Assembly: GCA_017935785.1 (NCBI GenBank)
Contig: JAGBGU010000082.1
Coordinates: 1-50,671, forward strand
DNA: 50,671 nt
Direction: 5' to 3'
From: Bacteroidaceae bacterium
GTDB taxonomy: Bacteria; Bacteroidota; Bacteroidia; Bacteroidales; Bacteroidaceae
A program made the translations under genes and the position numbers. The notes under the pieces were generated by a model, which made no database searches, had not been told where the DNA came from, and worked only from the letters and a program-made list of their open reading frames with translations. Positions within the stretch are counted from its first letter, which is position 1; every line of letters starts with the position of its first letter. Positions 23,801 through 32,091 of the stretch are shown here, piece after piece.

Positions 23801-24708
23801 GAATGTAGGTTTTCGAGGAATCTAAGCTGAGCCTCGAGCATTTCCAGACACGGCATACTGAAGCCGGCCTTGTGTGCTTCGGCTATGGCTCGGGTGTAAA
23901 GATAGTCAATCTCCATTGGCCGGTGGAAATCGTAGTCGAGTTTCATGGAGGGGGAATAAGGCACCATGTCAAGGGTGTTCTCTATCATGCGGTCGGCAAA
24001 CGATTCGTCAATATTCTGCACGCCAAGGGCACGGGCCGCACCGATTACTTCCAGCATCTGCCGACGGATGAGGCTTCGGGTGGACGGATGTTGCAACAGT
24101 TTGTCTGTCTGGGTATTCATTGCTACGGTCATGCCGTTGAAAGGCATGTTCCAGACGGCCTTCTTCCAGCGTGCCTCATGGTATTCCACTTCGGCAGCCT
24201 TGATGCCGGAGGCGTTGAAGTCGGCAACCAGTCTTTCCATTACTTGCTGGTCGGGACAAGAATAGTTGCCAATGCTGATGTGGCCGTAGCATTGGTGGCT
24301 AACCCTTCCCGGTCCGGTCTTGGCCGAACAGATGAAGGCCAGGCCGGCGGCAAGCCACAGGCCGGGGAACATCTTCTGTACATCAGCTTCCAGTCCGATA
24401 CCGTTCTGGATGAGCAACACCAGCGTTTTGGGGTGAAGCAGGGGTGGAAGCAGTTGGGAAAGCAGGGAATTGCGGGTGGTTTTGAGGGCCACGATAACTA
24501 CGTCGGCCTGGGGCATATCCTGTACGGAATTGTAGATGTTGGGGCGGGGCAGATGGAACGAACCGTTGCACGATTCTACTTGCAGGCCGTATTCCCTGAT
24601 ATGAGCGTAGTCGCTATGCAGGAGAAAATGCACATCGTGTCCTGCATTGGCCAGCCGTCCGCCGTAATATCCGCCTACGGCACCGGTTCCTATTATTGCG
24701 TATCTCAT
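23797..24708 (-). CDS. panE: 2-dehydropantoate 2-reductase family protein (PanE/ApbA)
   Basis: A 303-residue NADPH-dependent reductase. It starts with the Rossmann motif GTGAVGGYYGGRL, continues with LIQNGIGLEADV and WKKAVWNMPFNGMTVAMN, whose Lys and Asn match the conserved catalytic and binding positions, and ends with the C-terminal ApbA domain (SPSMKLDYDFHRPMEIDYL). The likely reaction is ketopantoate to pantoate in coenzyme A synthesis, but the family has relatives with other 2-oxo acid substrates. It overlaps the downstream glycerate kinase gene by 4 bp. That pairing hints at a hydroxy-acid pathway and leaves the panE label provisional. Confidence 0.85.
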   Translation of the reverse strand: MRYAIIGTGAVGGYYGGRLANAGHDVHFLLHSDYAHIREYGLQVESCNGSFHLPRPNIYNSVQDMPQADVVIVALKTTRNSLLSQLLPPLLHPKTLVLLIQNGIGLEADVQKMFPGLWLAAGLAFICSAKTGPGRVSHQCYGHISIGNYSCPDQQVMERLVADFNASGIKAAEVEYHEARWKKAVWNMPFNGMTVAMNTQTDKLLQHPSTRSLIRRQMLEVIGAARALGVQNIDESFADRMIENTLDMVPYSPSMKLDYDFHRPMEIDYLYTRAIAEAHKAGFSMPCLEMLEAQLRFLENLHS

Positions 24709-24726
24709 TGTTTCTGTCTTTGATAA

Positions 24727-24756
24727 ACAAAGAGGATGCGTTTCCGGGCATCCTCT
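24727..24756 (-). terminator. Terminator of the glutamine synthetase gene
   Basis: Bases 24731-24739 (AGAGGATGC) and 24748-24756 form a perfect 9-bp stem with an 8-base loop, followed on the minus strand by TTTGTTTAT. It starts 10 bp past the glutamine synthetase stop. Confidence 0.8.
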
Positions 24757-24765
24757 CTGATTGTT

Positions 24766-26268
24766 TTATCCGCAGTGGAAGAATCTGTTTACCAGTTTGA
24801 GCATCTCTTCCTGGTTGCCGTTGATGTCCGCCCGGAGGGTCTTGTCACCATAACTGCGCAGTTTTCTGATGATGCCGTCTATCATGGCAGGGCTGAAGAC
24901 GTTGTGCTCTTCAAATACGGCACGTTGCTTTTCCAGGCAGTCGGCACTGGCTTCGCAACTGTCTGGCAGCTGGGCCAGGTCTTTCAGTCTGTCGGCATTC
25001 TCCTTTTGGTGGATATTGACATTGACGTAAGTCTTTTCTGCCATGTCAAGCGCATTTTCCATTTCGAAACCATGGCGGCACGCTACGGCCAGACCGGCAA
25101 TGAGCTGGTAGATGTCGGCCGAACCGTCGGGCGAGCGCATCTCCACGGTCTGCTTCTGTGTGGTGTCGTAATTGCTTTCGGCCTCGAGCGGATTTGCTAT
25201 CTTGCACATATCGCTCTTGGCAGCCCAACCCAGCGGAACACGCACCAGAACGGAACGGTTGCGGTCGCCCCAGCAGATATTGGTGGGAGCTTCCTGATGA
25301 GGTACCAGACGGAAATAGGATGTCGGATTCGTGTTGCCGAAGGCTGTAATGGAGGGCGCCAGTTCCATCATGCCGGCAATGGCACGGCGTGCGGTAGCAG
25401 ACAGCACACCGCCATCGAGCATCTGGTTCTGTCCGTCCTTAACGATACGCATATGGATGTGCAGACCGGAACCGGCCTTTCCGGCGGTAATCTTGGGCGC
25501 GAAGGTAATGTCGTATCCCATTTCGTAAGCCAGGTTGCGGATAATCCACTTGGCAATCATCAACTGGTCGGCGGCATCCTCGGCGTTGACAGGCAGGAAC
25601 TCAATCTCGTTCTGTTCGTAAATCATGCCGTCTATGGTGAAGTTGCCCACCTCGGAATGCCCGTACTTGATTTGGCCTCCGGCCTGGGCGATGTAGGCCA
25701 TGCATTGGGTACGGAACTCGTTGAACTTGGCGTACGGAGCCGATTCGTGATAACCCTTCTGGTCTGTTGCAGGGAACATTTCCGTATCGGGGGCAATCAC
25801 ATAATACTCCAGTTCGCCCATGGCCTGGAAGTCCATTCCCGTTACTTCATGGAATGCACGGCAAGCCTTGCGCAGGGTGTTCTCGGGTGAGCTTTCCAGC
25901 GGTTCGCCGTCTTTGTTGAAGTAGGAGCAAAGCATGGACAGGGTGGGAATCTCGGCAAACGGATCCAGGAATGCCGTACTGAAGCGGGGCAGTACATAGA
26001 GGTCGCTGCTTCCGGCTTCGATGAAGGGGAAGAGCGAGGAACCGTCCACGCGTTCGCCGCAGGTAAGGATGGCATCGAGATACGCTATGTTGTTGATGAC
26101 GAAGTTGAGTGTCTTCAGCCGGCCGTCTCCAGCGGGATACATGAAGTTGACCATTCTTACTCCGTTTTCCTGGATGAAGCGGATAATGTCCGCCTTTGTG
26201 AATTCCTTGCATGGTTTGCCCAGGAAGGCAACCAGTTTGTTAGGATTCATTTCGAGTTCTTTGTTCAT
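24766..26268 (-). CDS. glnA: Glutamine synthetase, type I family
   Basis: A 500-residue cytoplasmic enzyme joining ammonia to glutamate with ATP. It has the beta-grasp start VRMVNFMYPAGDGRLKTLNF, ERVDGSSLFPFIEAGSSDLYV, GSGLHIHMRIV for the metal site, NTNPTSYFRLVPHQEAPTNI and DRNRSVLVRVP. The C-terminus has no recognisable adenylylation NLYDL tyrosine motif, so covalent control of the enterobacterial kind is unlikely. It is shorter than the GlnN type III enzymes of the phylum (about 730 residues). The ATG at 26268 is chosen over one 24 codons upstream because the -7 box TAACTTTG at 26345-26352 is just upstream and conserved residues start only after it. Confidence 0.92.
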   Translation of the reverse strand: MNKELEMNPNKLVAFLGKPCKEFTKADIIRFIQENGVRMVNFMYPAGDGRLKTLNFVINNIAYLDAILTCGERVDGSSLFPFIEAGSSDLYVLPRFSTAFLDPFAEIPTLSMLCSYFNKDGEPLESSPENTLRKACRAFHEVTGMDFQAMGELEYYVIAPDTEMFPATDQKGYHESAPYAKFNEFRTQCMAYIAQAGGQIKYGHSEVGNFTIDGMIYEQNEIEFLPVNAEDAADQLMIAKWIIRNLAYEMGYDITFAPKITAGKAGSGLHIHMRIVKDGQNQMLDGGVLSATARRAIAGMMELAPSITAFGNTNPTSYFRLVPHQEAPTNICWGDRNRSVLVRVPLGWAAKSDMCKIANPLEAESNYDTTQKQTVEMRSPDGSADIYQLIAGLAVACRHGFEMENALDMAEKTYVNVNIHQKENADRLKDLAQLPDSCEASADCLEKQRAVFEEHNVFSPAMIDGIIRKLRSYGDKTLRADINGNQEEMLKLVNRFFHCG

Positions 26269-26344
26269 TGTTGTATATTCCTTAATTAAATTAAATTCAC
26301 ATGATATCAGGTTGCAGATATGCTTCTTATCTCTCTGCAACGGA

Positions 26345-26352
26345 CAAAGTTA
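26345..26352 (-). promoter_or_regulatory. Bacteroidota -7 box (TAACTTTG) for glutamine synthetase
   Basis: The minus strand reads TAACTTTG, fitting TAnnTTTG, 76 bp before the chosen ATG. The predicted transcript start is near 26338, at the edge of the longer open frame. No clear -33 box. Confidence 0.5.
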
Positions 26353-26543
26353 CAAAAATAAAATAAAAAGTGCGATTAATTTTTTCCGTTTTTACTTGAA
26401 AGTCTGTCATATTATCCTACTTTGATAATATGCGTAAAATCCAACACTCCTTCGTTAGCCTCTTTTTATGGGGCTGCGGCCCGGAATTTTACTTTGCCGC
26501 CAGATTCTTCCAACAGGCTACAAGACTTATTATTACAACCTTT

Positions 26544-27221
26544 TTAGAACACCCCTTTTGTCTTTTTTGCAAAATTGCAAAGTGAGATTCCGATGAAAAG
26601 GCAGCCTTGTGCCAGGAAGTAGGGGATAAGTATCTGGAGGCGAGCCATCTCCACGGGAGAAACGAAGCGGTTCCAGGCCAGAATGAAGTCGGAAATGAGG
26701 AAGAGGGTGGCGCCAATCTTTATCCAGTAGGACTGATGCATCATGGCCAGATTCCACATAATGAGTATCAGAATGGAGTAAACGGAAACACCGATGGAAA
26801 GGACTCCGGCGGGGACGTTCGGAACAATCCGGGTAAATACCACCGCCAGCAAAGCGAGGCTGGAGAGCAGTTGGAAATAGAACCCGATCCGATGAGATGA
26901 GCACAAATCCCGGAACCGGTCCTTTATAGTCCTGAACGGCATGGCCAGATAGACAATGAGCATGATATGCGCCGTGGCAAAGGCTCCCATTTGCGGAAGA
27001 AACTGGCCGGTGGCCCCTCCCCAGTCGCCCAAAGCGGAGAACAGGAAGAACAATGTGGCTACAATGGGGCAGACAAACAGGGAAAAGAGTGTGAGCAGTC
27101 CGACGGGAAAGGGAAGTTGGATGGGGCTGTCATGAAAGAACAGATGCATGATGATGAAAACAGCATAGGCCAGCCCAAGGGGAGCGAGCGTGAGGGGCGA
27201 CTTGAGAATGTGATTCTTCAT
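26544..27221 (-). CDS. YhhN family membrane protein (lysoplasmalogenase-like)
   Basis: A 225-residue protein with about eight membrane segments and short loops. The family signature LFLISDFILAWNRFV, with its conserved Ser-Asp, and the upstream GAFATAHIMLIVYL (F-x-x-A-H) are present. The characterised animal relative TMEM86B hydrolyses the vinyl ether of lysoplasmalogens. Bacterial YhhN proteins are proposed to act on similar ether lipids, which many anaerobes make. The gene begins 30 bp after the pdxB stop in the same direction and is probably cotranscribed. Only a weak hairpin (near 26467-26483) is seen downstream. Confidence 0.82.
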   Translation of the reverse strand: MKNHILKSPLTLAPLGLAYAVFIIMHLFFHDSPIQLPFPVGLLTLFSLFVCPIVATLFFLFSALGDWGGATGQFLPQMGAFATAHIMLIVYLAMPFRTIKDRFRDLCSSHRIGFYFQLLSSLALLAVVFTRIVPNVPAGVLSIGVSVYSILILIMWNLAMMHQSYWIKIGATLFLISDFILAWNRFVSPVEMARLQILIPYFLAQGCLFIGISLCNFAKKTKGVF

Positions 27222-27251
27222 TGTGAACGGATGGTTTTATGTAATGACAAG

Positions 27252-28295
27252 TTAATGCTGCAGCCAGGATGCGGACTCTCTTCTGAGCGGATAGTTGTTT
27301 CTTATCCGTTCAAAGTCTTCGGGACAAGCTTTTAGCCGACTGCTGTCGGAACGGGGGTCATAGAGCTGCAGGGCGAGTGTCAGAGGATCGGCGGAATGTA
27401 TGAATGTTTCGGGCAATGAGGGTGGCTCAACCTTAAAGTCGGCCTGAATACCCATCCATTCGCAAAGTGCAGTAAGCACCATCTGAGTGGCGTGGGCCTT
27501 TCCGTCGGCGCTATAGCCGGCAATATGCGGTGTGCCGATAAAGACCTTCTCCAAAAGGGTACGACTGATGCGAGGCTCTCCTTCCCAAGTGTCAATGACG
27601 GCTTGCCTGACCAGGCCGTCAGCAAGCGCCTTTTCCAGTGCGTCATTGTCTACAACCTCGCCGCGACTGGTATTGATGATGACGGGGCGTTGCTTCAGAG
27701 CGGAGAAGAAAGAGGCGTCGGCCATGTGCAGAGTAGGCCACGGCCCCTCCGTAACCAGAGGCGTATGGAAGGTTATTACCTGGCATTGCTCCATCAGTTC
27801 CTGCAAAGAATGGAATTGGCCGCGGGCATTGCCCTCTTTCTGTTCCCGGGGAGGGTCGCAAATGAGACATTTCATACCCAGGGAAGAGAGTTTTTTCTGC
27901 ACATCAGTGCCCACATGGCCGGCACCTACAATGCCCACGGTTGTTGTCTGGAGTTCCAAACCGGTTTCCCGGGCCAGCACCAGCATGCAGGAGTGGATAT
28001 ATTGTCCCACGGACGAGGCGTTGCACCCCGGACAGTTGGTCCATCTTATGCCCGCTTGCTGAAGGTATGCGGTGTCCAGATGGTCATATCCGATGGTGGC
28101 CGTGGCGATGAAACGGACGCGGCTTCCGTGCAGCAAAGACCGGTTGCAGCGGGTACGGGTACGCACTATAAGGATGTCTGCGTCGCGGACATCCTGAGCG
28201 GTAATCTCTGCACCGGGCAGAAACACCGCTTCATCCACCAATTTGCTGATAAAAGGACGGATATAGGGTATTTTATCGTCTATAATTGCTTTCAT
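27252..28295 (-). CDS. pdxB: 4-phosphoerythronate dehydrogenase PdxB
   Basis: A 347-residue D-isomer 2-hydroxyacid dehydrogenase, second step of the deoxyxylulose-5-phosphate-independent route to pyridoxal phosphate. It has the PdxB-specific opening IIDDKIPYI, FIATATIGYDHLD, NCPGCNASSVGQY, the nucleotide-binding GIVGAGHVGTDV, and the catalytic Arg (NTSRGEVVD), Glu (WEGEPRI) and His (TPHIAGYSADGKAHAT). A C-terminal domain typical of PdxB rather than SerA is present. It has its own divergent promoter facing the DsbD gene. Confidence 0.93.
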   Translation of the reverse strand: MKAIIDDKIPYIRPFISKLVDEAVFLPGAEITAQDVRDADILIVRTRTRCNRSLLHGSRVRFIATATIGYDHLDTAYLQQAGIRWTNCPGCNASSVGQYIHSCMLVLARETGLELQTTTVGIVGAGHVGTDVQKKLSSLGMKCLICDPPREQKEGNARGQFHSLQELMEQCQVITFHTPLVTEGPWPTLHMADASFFSALKQRPVIINTSRGEVVDNDALEKALADGLVRQAVIDTWEGEPRISRTLLEKVFIGTPHIAGYSADGKAHATQMVLTALCEWMGIQADFKVEPPSLPETFIHSADPLTLALQLYDPRSDSSRLKACPEDFERIRNNYPLRRESASWLQH

Positions 28296-28312
28296 ATCTT
28301 GAAACTGAGCCT

Positions 28313-28320
28313 CAAAGATA
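28313..28320 (-). promoter_or_regulatory. Bacteroidota -7 box (TATCTTTG) for pdxB
   Basis: The minus strand reads TATCTTTG, 17 bp before the pdxB ATG. It is directly next to the -33 box of the divergent DsbD promoter, so the two transcripts may influence one another. Confidence 0.6.
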
Positions 28321-28329
28321 GTTTTTTTC

Positions 28330-28360
28330 TTCGGTATCTAAAAAAAATAATGTACTTTTG
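28330..28360 (+). promoter_or_regulatory. Promoter of the DsbD-type gene
   Basis: TTCG (28330-28333), a 19-bp spacer and TACTTTTG (28353-28360). The ATG at 28381 follows with a short leader. Confidence 0.65.
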
Positions 28361-28380
28361 CTCGAAAATATGCGGAATTT

Positions 28381-30396
28381 ATGAATAAAGTATATGCTTT
28401 TATAGCCTTTTTTGCAGTTTTATTGCTGGGAGTAAATGCTCAAATACAGGATCCGGTACGCTTTGTCGTAGAGCAAAAGAAAACCGGAACCAATGAACTG
28501 GAAGTCCGTTTCAAGGCTACCATAGACGAAGGGTGGCATGTGTATGGAGCGGATGTGCCCGAGGGCGGCCCCACGGCAGCGGAACTGACTGTTGAGAAAA
28601 TTCAGGGTCTGAAGGCCAAGGGAGGCCTGAAGGTGGAAGGCAAGCTGCATCGTGCCATGGACGAGATGTTCGGGATGGAGGTTTCCTATGTAGAGGGTAC
28701 GGCAACCTTTCTCCAGACGTTTGAGATAACGGAACCGGCGTACGAGGTTGCGGGCTATCTGACTTATGGCGCCTGCAGCGACCAGAACTGTATGCCCCCC
28801 ACTGATGTGGAGTTCAGTTTCAGCGGAAACGGGGCTGTGGCAGATTCTCCGGCTGACACCGCCGCCGAGGCTCCGGAAGAAATCTCTCCCGAGGAAAATG
28901 AAACTCCCTCGGGAGGAAAAATTTCTGAGGGGCATGAAGACTGGTGGAAACCCGTCATTGACGAACTGCAGTCTTTGGGCGAAGAGGAAAGCGCAGCCCA
29001 GAACTCTTTATGGGGTATTTTCCTGTTAGGATTCCTGGGAGGTTTTGTGGCCTTGTTCACCCCCTGCGTATGGCCCATCATTCCCATGACCGTGAGTTTC
29101 TTCCTCAAACGCAGCCAGGACAAACGCAAAGGCGTGCGCGATGCCGTGATGTACGGAGTGAGCATTGTGGTAATCTATGTCCTGCTGGGGCTTTTGGTAA
29201 CGATGATTTTCGGTGCAAGTGCCTTGAACGCACTTAGTACCAATGCCGTCTTCAACATATTCTTCTTCCTGATGCTGCTGTTCTTTGCCGCCAGTTTCCT
29301 GGGCGGATTTGAGATAAGCCTGCCCAGCAAGTGGACCAATGCAGTAGACAAGAAGTCGGAGAGCACAACCGGTATGCTGAGCATCTTCCTGATGGCCTTT
29401 ACCCTGAGTCTGGTAAGCTTCTCCTGTACCGGTCCCATTATAGGATTCCTGCTGGTGGAGGTGAGCACAACCGGCAGCGTGGTGGCTCCCACCATTGGCA
29501 TGCTGGGCTTTGCAGTGGCTTTGGCATTGCCCTTTACGCTGTTCGCCCTGTTCCCTGCCTGGCTGAAGAGTGCGCCGAAGAGCGGAAACTGGATGAACTG
29601 CATCAAGGTGTGCCTGGGCTTCCTTGAACTGGCCTTTGCGCTGAAATTCCTTTCGGTGGCAGACCTGGCCTACGGATGGCGTATACTGGACCGCGAGGTG
29701 TTCCTGAGTCTGTGGATTGTACTCTTTGCGCTGTTGGGCGCATATCTGATCGGCTGGATCAGATTCCCTCACGACGAAGACGAATACGACGAGATGGGCG
29801 AGGTTGTGGTAAACCACCGTACCTCTGTGCCCCGGTTCTTTATGGGTCTTGTGTCCTTTGCCTTTGCCCTGTATATGGTACCGGGCCTGTGGGGCGCACC
29901 CTGCAAGGCGGTAAGCGCCTTTGCCCCTCCCATGACCACACAGGATTTTAACCTTTATCAGAACGAGGTGAAGGCCCGTTTCCACAATTATGAAGAAGGC
30001 ATGGCATATGCCAAAGCAAACGGGCTGCCGGTTATGCTGGACTTTACCGGTTACGGATGCGTGAACTGCCGTAAGATGGAGGCTGCGGTCTGGACCGATG
30101 TAAAAGTGGCCGAACTGCTTAATGAAAAGTATGTGCTCATCACCCTTTATGTGGATGACAAGACTCCGCTGGCAGAACCCGTCCTGGTGAAAGAGAACGG
30201 AACGGACAGAAAGTTGCGTACCGTGGGCGATAAATGGAGTTATCTGCAACGGAGCAAGTTCGGAGCCAATGCCCAGCCCTTCTATGTGTTGCTGGACAAC
30301 GAGGGAAAACCGCTCAACGGCTCGTATTCCTTCAACGAAAATGTGGCAGATTACGTCTCTTTCCTGCAGCAGGGACTGAAGGCTTATGCCAAATAG
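28381..30396 (+). CDS. dsbD: DsbD-type thiol:disulfide interchange protein
   Basis: A 671-residue inner membrane reductase that carries electrons from cytoplasmic thioredoxin to the periplasm. A signal peptide (FIAFFAVLLLGVNA) is followed by the periplasmic alpha-like domain with the C-S-D-Q-N-C pair, an acidic linker, and a membrane domain with Cys229 (FTPCVWP) and Cys349 (SCTGP), spaced as in E. coli DsbD (163 and 285). A C-terminal thioredoxin-like domain carries C-V-N-C (Cys560 and Cys563). All three redox pairs are intact. It could equally be called a cytochrome c biogenesis protein of the CcdA type. Its cytoplasmic partner may be the TrxA encoded at 13393-13707. Confidence 0.9.
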   Translation: MNKVYAFIAFFAVLLLGVNAQIQDPVRFVVEQKKTGTNELEVRFKATIDEGWHVYGADVPEGGPTAAELTVEKIQGLKAKGGLKVEGKLHRAMDEMFGMEVSYVEGTATFLQTFEITEPAYEVAGYLTYGACSDQNCMPPTDVEFSFSGNGAVADSPADTAAEAPEEISPEENETPSGGKISEGHEDWWKPVIDELQSLGEEESAAQNSLWGIFLLGFLGGFVALFTPCVWPIIPMTVSFFLKRSQDKRKGVRDAVMYGVSIVVIYVLLGLLVTMIFGASALNALSTNAVFNIFFFLMLLFFAASFLGGFEISLPSKWTNAVDKKSESTTGMLSIFLMAFTLSLVSFSCTGPIIGFLLVEVSTTGSVVAPTIGMLGFAVALALPFTLFALFPAWLKSAPKSGNWMNCIKVCLGFLELAFALKFLSVADLAYGWRILDREVFLSLWIVLFALLGAYLIGWIRFPHDEDEYDEMGEVVVNHRTSVPRFFMGLVSFAFALYMVPGLWGAPCKAVSAFAPPMTTQDFNLYQNEVKARFHNYEEGMAYAKANGLPVMLDFTGYGCVNCRKMEAAVWTDVKVAELLNEKYVLITLYVDDKTPLAEPVLVKENGTDRKLRTVGDKWSYLQRSKFGANAQPFYVLLDNEGKPLNGSYSFNENVADYVSFLQQGLKAYAK

Positions 30397-30472
30397 GATT
30401 AAGAAAAAGCAAAAAGAGTTAAATGGAGAGAAATAAAGCTGTTTTTCCATTCCGCCCCATTGCTGTTTTCCC

Positions 30473-30480
30473 TAATTTCG
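30473..30480 (+). promoter_or_regulatory. Possible promoter of the V-ATPase operon
   Basis: TAATTTCG differs from TAnnTTTG at one base and lies 68 bp before the subunit E start. The -33 region is weak. It is the only candidate in the 151-bp gap after dsbD; readthrough from dsbD is an alternative. Confidence 0.35.
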
Positions 30481-30547
30481 TGGTGAAAATCCATGTAAAA
30501 GAGAGAATATTGAAAGTGAAACAAGAATAAAAATAATAAATATATAT

Positions 30548-31135
30548 ATGGAAAAGATACAAGAACTCACCGAGAAGATTTATCGTGAGGGTGTAGAAAA
30601 AGGTCAGGCCGAGGCAGACCGCATCATTGAAGAAGGCCGCCAGAAGGCCGCTGATATTGTGGCTGAAGCAAAAAAGCAGGCAGAGGCGCTGCTGGTGCAG
30701 GCTAAGAAACAGGCAGAAGAACTGGATGCCAACACAAAGAACGAGTTGAAGCTCTATACCAACCAGGCTCTGAACGCCCTTAAGAGCGAAGTGGCGAATG
30801 TGCTTACTTGCCAGGTTGTGCAGAAGACCGTAGGCGGACTGGTGGCAGACAAGGATTTCCTGGGCCAGTTTGCCGTGGCGCTTGCCCAAAAGTGGGTGGA
30901 GAACGAGCCCGTGGTAATCAGTAGCGAGGAAGCAGAAAGCCTGAAGGCCTATTTTGCCGCTCACGCAAAGGAACTTCTGGACAAGGGCGTAACCATCAAC
31001 AAGGTAAACGGAAAGGATACCCTGTTCACCATTTCACCCGCAGACGGAAGCTACAAGGTAAATTTTGGCAAGGAAGAATTTGAAACCTATTTCAAGGAAT
31101 TCCTTCGTCCGCAAATGATTGAAATGCTGTTTTAG
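30548..31135 (+). CDS. ntpE: V-type ATP synthase/ATPase subunit E
   Basis: A 195-residue cytoplasmic peripheral stalk subunit. The first 85 residues form a long charged coiled coil (IYREGVEKGQAEADRIIEEG, then AKKQAEALLVQAKKQAEEL) and the rest a globular head, the usual layout for subunit E. It would link the A3B3 head to the membrane subunit I. It is the first gene of the operon E-DUF2764-A-B-D-I-K. No gene for the usual partner stalk subunit G/H is next to it. Confidence 0.85.
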   Translation: MEKIQELTEKIYREGVEKGQAEADRIIEEGRQKAADIVAEAKKQAEALLVQAKKQAEELDANTKNELKLYTNQALNALKSEVANVLTCQVVQKTVGGLVADKDFLGQFAVALAQKWVENEPVVISSEEAESLKAYFAAHAKELLDKGVTINKVNGKDTLFTISPADGSYKVNFGKEEFETYFKEFLRPQMIEMLF

Positions 31136-31148
31136 TGTGAAGGACGGT

Positions 31149-31183
31149 GTGTAAGGTTTCCCCTTTGGGAAGCCGCCCTACAC
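31149..31183 (+). promoter_or_regulatory. Intercistronic hairpin between subunit E and DUF2764 genes
   Basis: GTGTA (31149-31153) pairs with TACAC (31179-31183), and inside it TTTCCC pairs with GGGAA around the loop CTTT. No T-run follows. It may set relative expression of subunits by attenuation or mRNA processing. Confidence 0.5.
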
Positions 31184-31228
31184 ATTATTTATTATATATA
31201 GGTACAATATTGACCCTATAAAAAGAAT

Positions 31229-32068
31229 ATGGGAAATTACTATTGCATGATGGCAGGTGCTCCTGACCTGGAAATGGGTATAAAGCACATGGACTGCACT
31301 TTGCCTGAATTCAAGGAGCAATGCGAAGAGGCGCTCTCTCCCGCAGACAAGAAGCTGATTTCAGTCTTCTTCCTGCGCTATGACTGTCTCAACATCGTAA
31401 GACTGCTTCGCAATCCCGATGCCGAACTGGAGGAGCTGGGAAACTATACGAAGGCACAGTATCATGACCTTCTGACCTCGGCCCGCGAAATGAATTTCAA
31501 TGTTCACCGTTATCCGTCGTTTATGAGCGTGTTTGCCCGCCAATATGCCTATAACAAGGATTTGGAAGGCTATTTCCCCGAGGACGAAATGATGGGCGCA
31601 TATCTGGAGTATGCCTCAAAATGCCCCAACAGGATGATGTCCAAATGGTATAGGCTGATACGGGATATCAACAATATCCTTACAGCCATGATTGCCCGCA
31701 AGAACGGCTGGAACGTAGCCGACTACATTCAGGGCGACACCAAGGTGAATGAAATGATACGCAACAACAATTCGCGTGACTTTGACCTGACGCACGAATA
31801 TGACTACGTGAAGGACCTGATGAAGATTGTTGACGAAGAGGACCCCGTACAGAAGGAGCGTTACATAGACGCCTTCAAGTGGGTATGGCTCGACGAGCAG
31901 ACTTTCTTCAACCCATTCAGCATTGAGGCAGTGTTTGCTTACCTTTGCAAACTTGAGATGCTGCAGCGTTGGGAACGTCTGGATCCGGAAAAGGGAAAGG
32001 CCACCTTTGAACGCATCATCGACGAACTGCGTGGCGAGGCCCGTGTGCCGGCAGAATTTAAAGTGTAA
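31229..32068 (+). CDS. DUF2764 protein of the V-ATPase operon
   Basis: A 279-residue soluble protein with no signal peptide or membrane segment. I recognise it as DUF2764, which in Bacteroidota and some spirochaetes is encoded inside V-type ATPase operons. The opening MGNYYCMMAGAPDLEM, FFLRYDCLNIVRLL and a long helical body (SKWYRLIRDINNILTAMIARKNGW) are typical. Its position between E and A, and the absence of a normal subunit C gene, make it the likely functional replacement for subunit C, the central-stalk funnel that docks on the rotor ring. That role is inferred from context. Confidence 0.82.
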   Translation: MGNYYCMMAGAPDLEMGIKHMDCTLPEFKEQCEEALSPADKKLISVFFLRYDCLNIVRLLRNPDAELEELGNYTKAQYHDLLTSAREMNFNVHRYPSFMSVFARQYAYNKDLEGYFPEDEMMGAYLEYASKCPNRMMSKWYRLIRDINNILTAMIARKNGWNVADYIQGDTKVNEMIRNNNSRDFDLTHEYDYVKDLMKIVDEEDPVQKERYIDAFKWVWLDEQTFFNPFSIEAVFAYLCKLEMLQRWERLDPEKGKATFERIIDELRGEARVPAEFKV

Positions 32069-32091
32069 TATAAATAAGACAAGATATAATT

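Noticed and set aside
29026..30450. A 474-codon minus-strand frame over the DsbD gene
   Set aside because: Antisense to intact conserved domains, His- and Gln-rich composition typical of a shadow frame.
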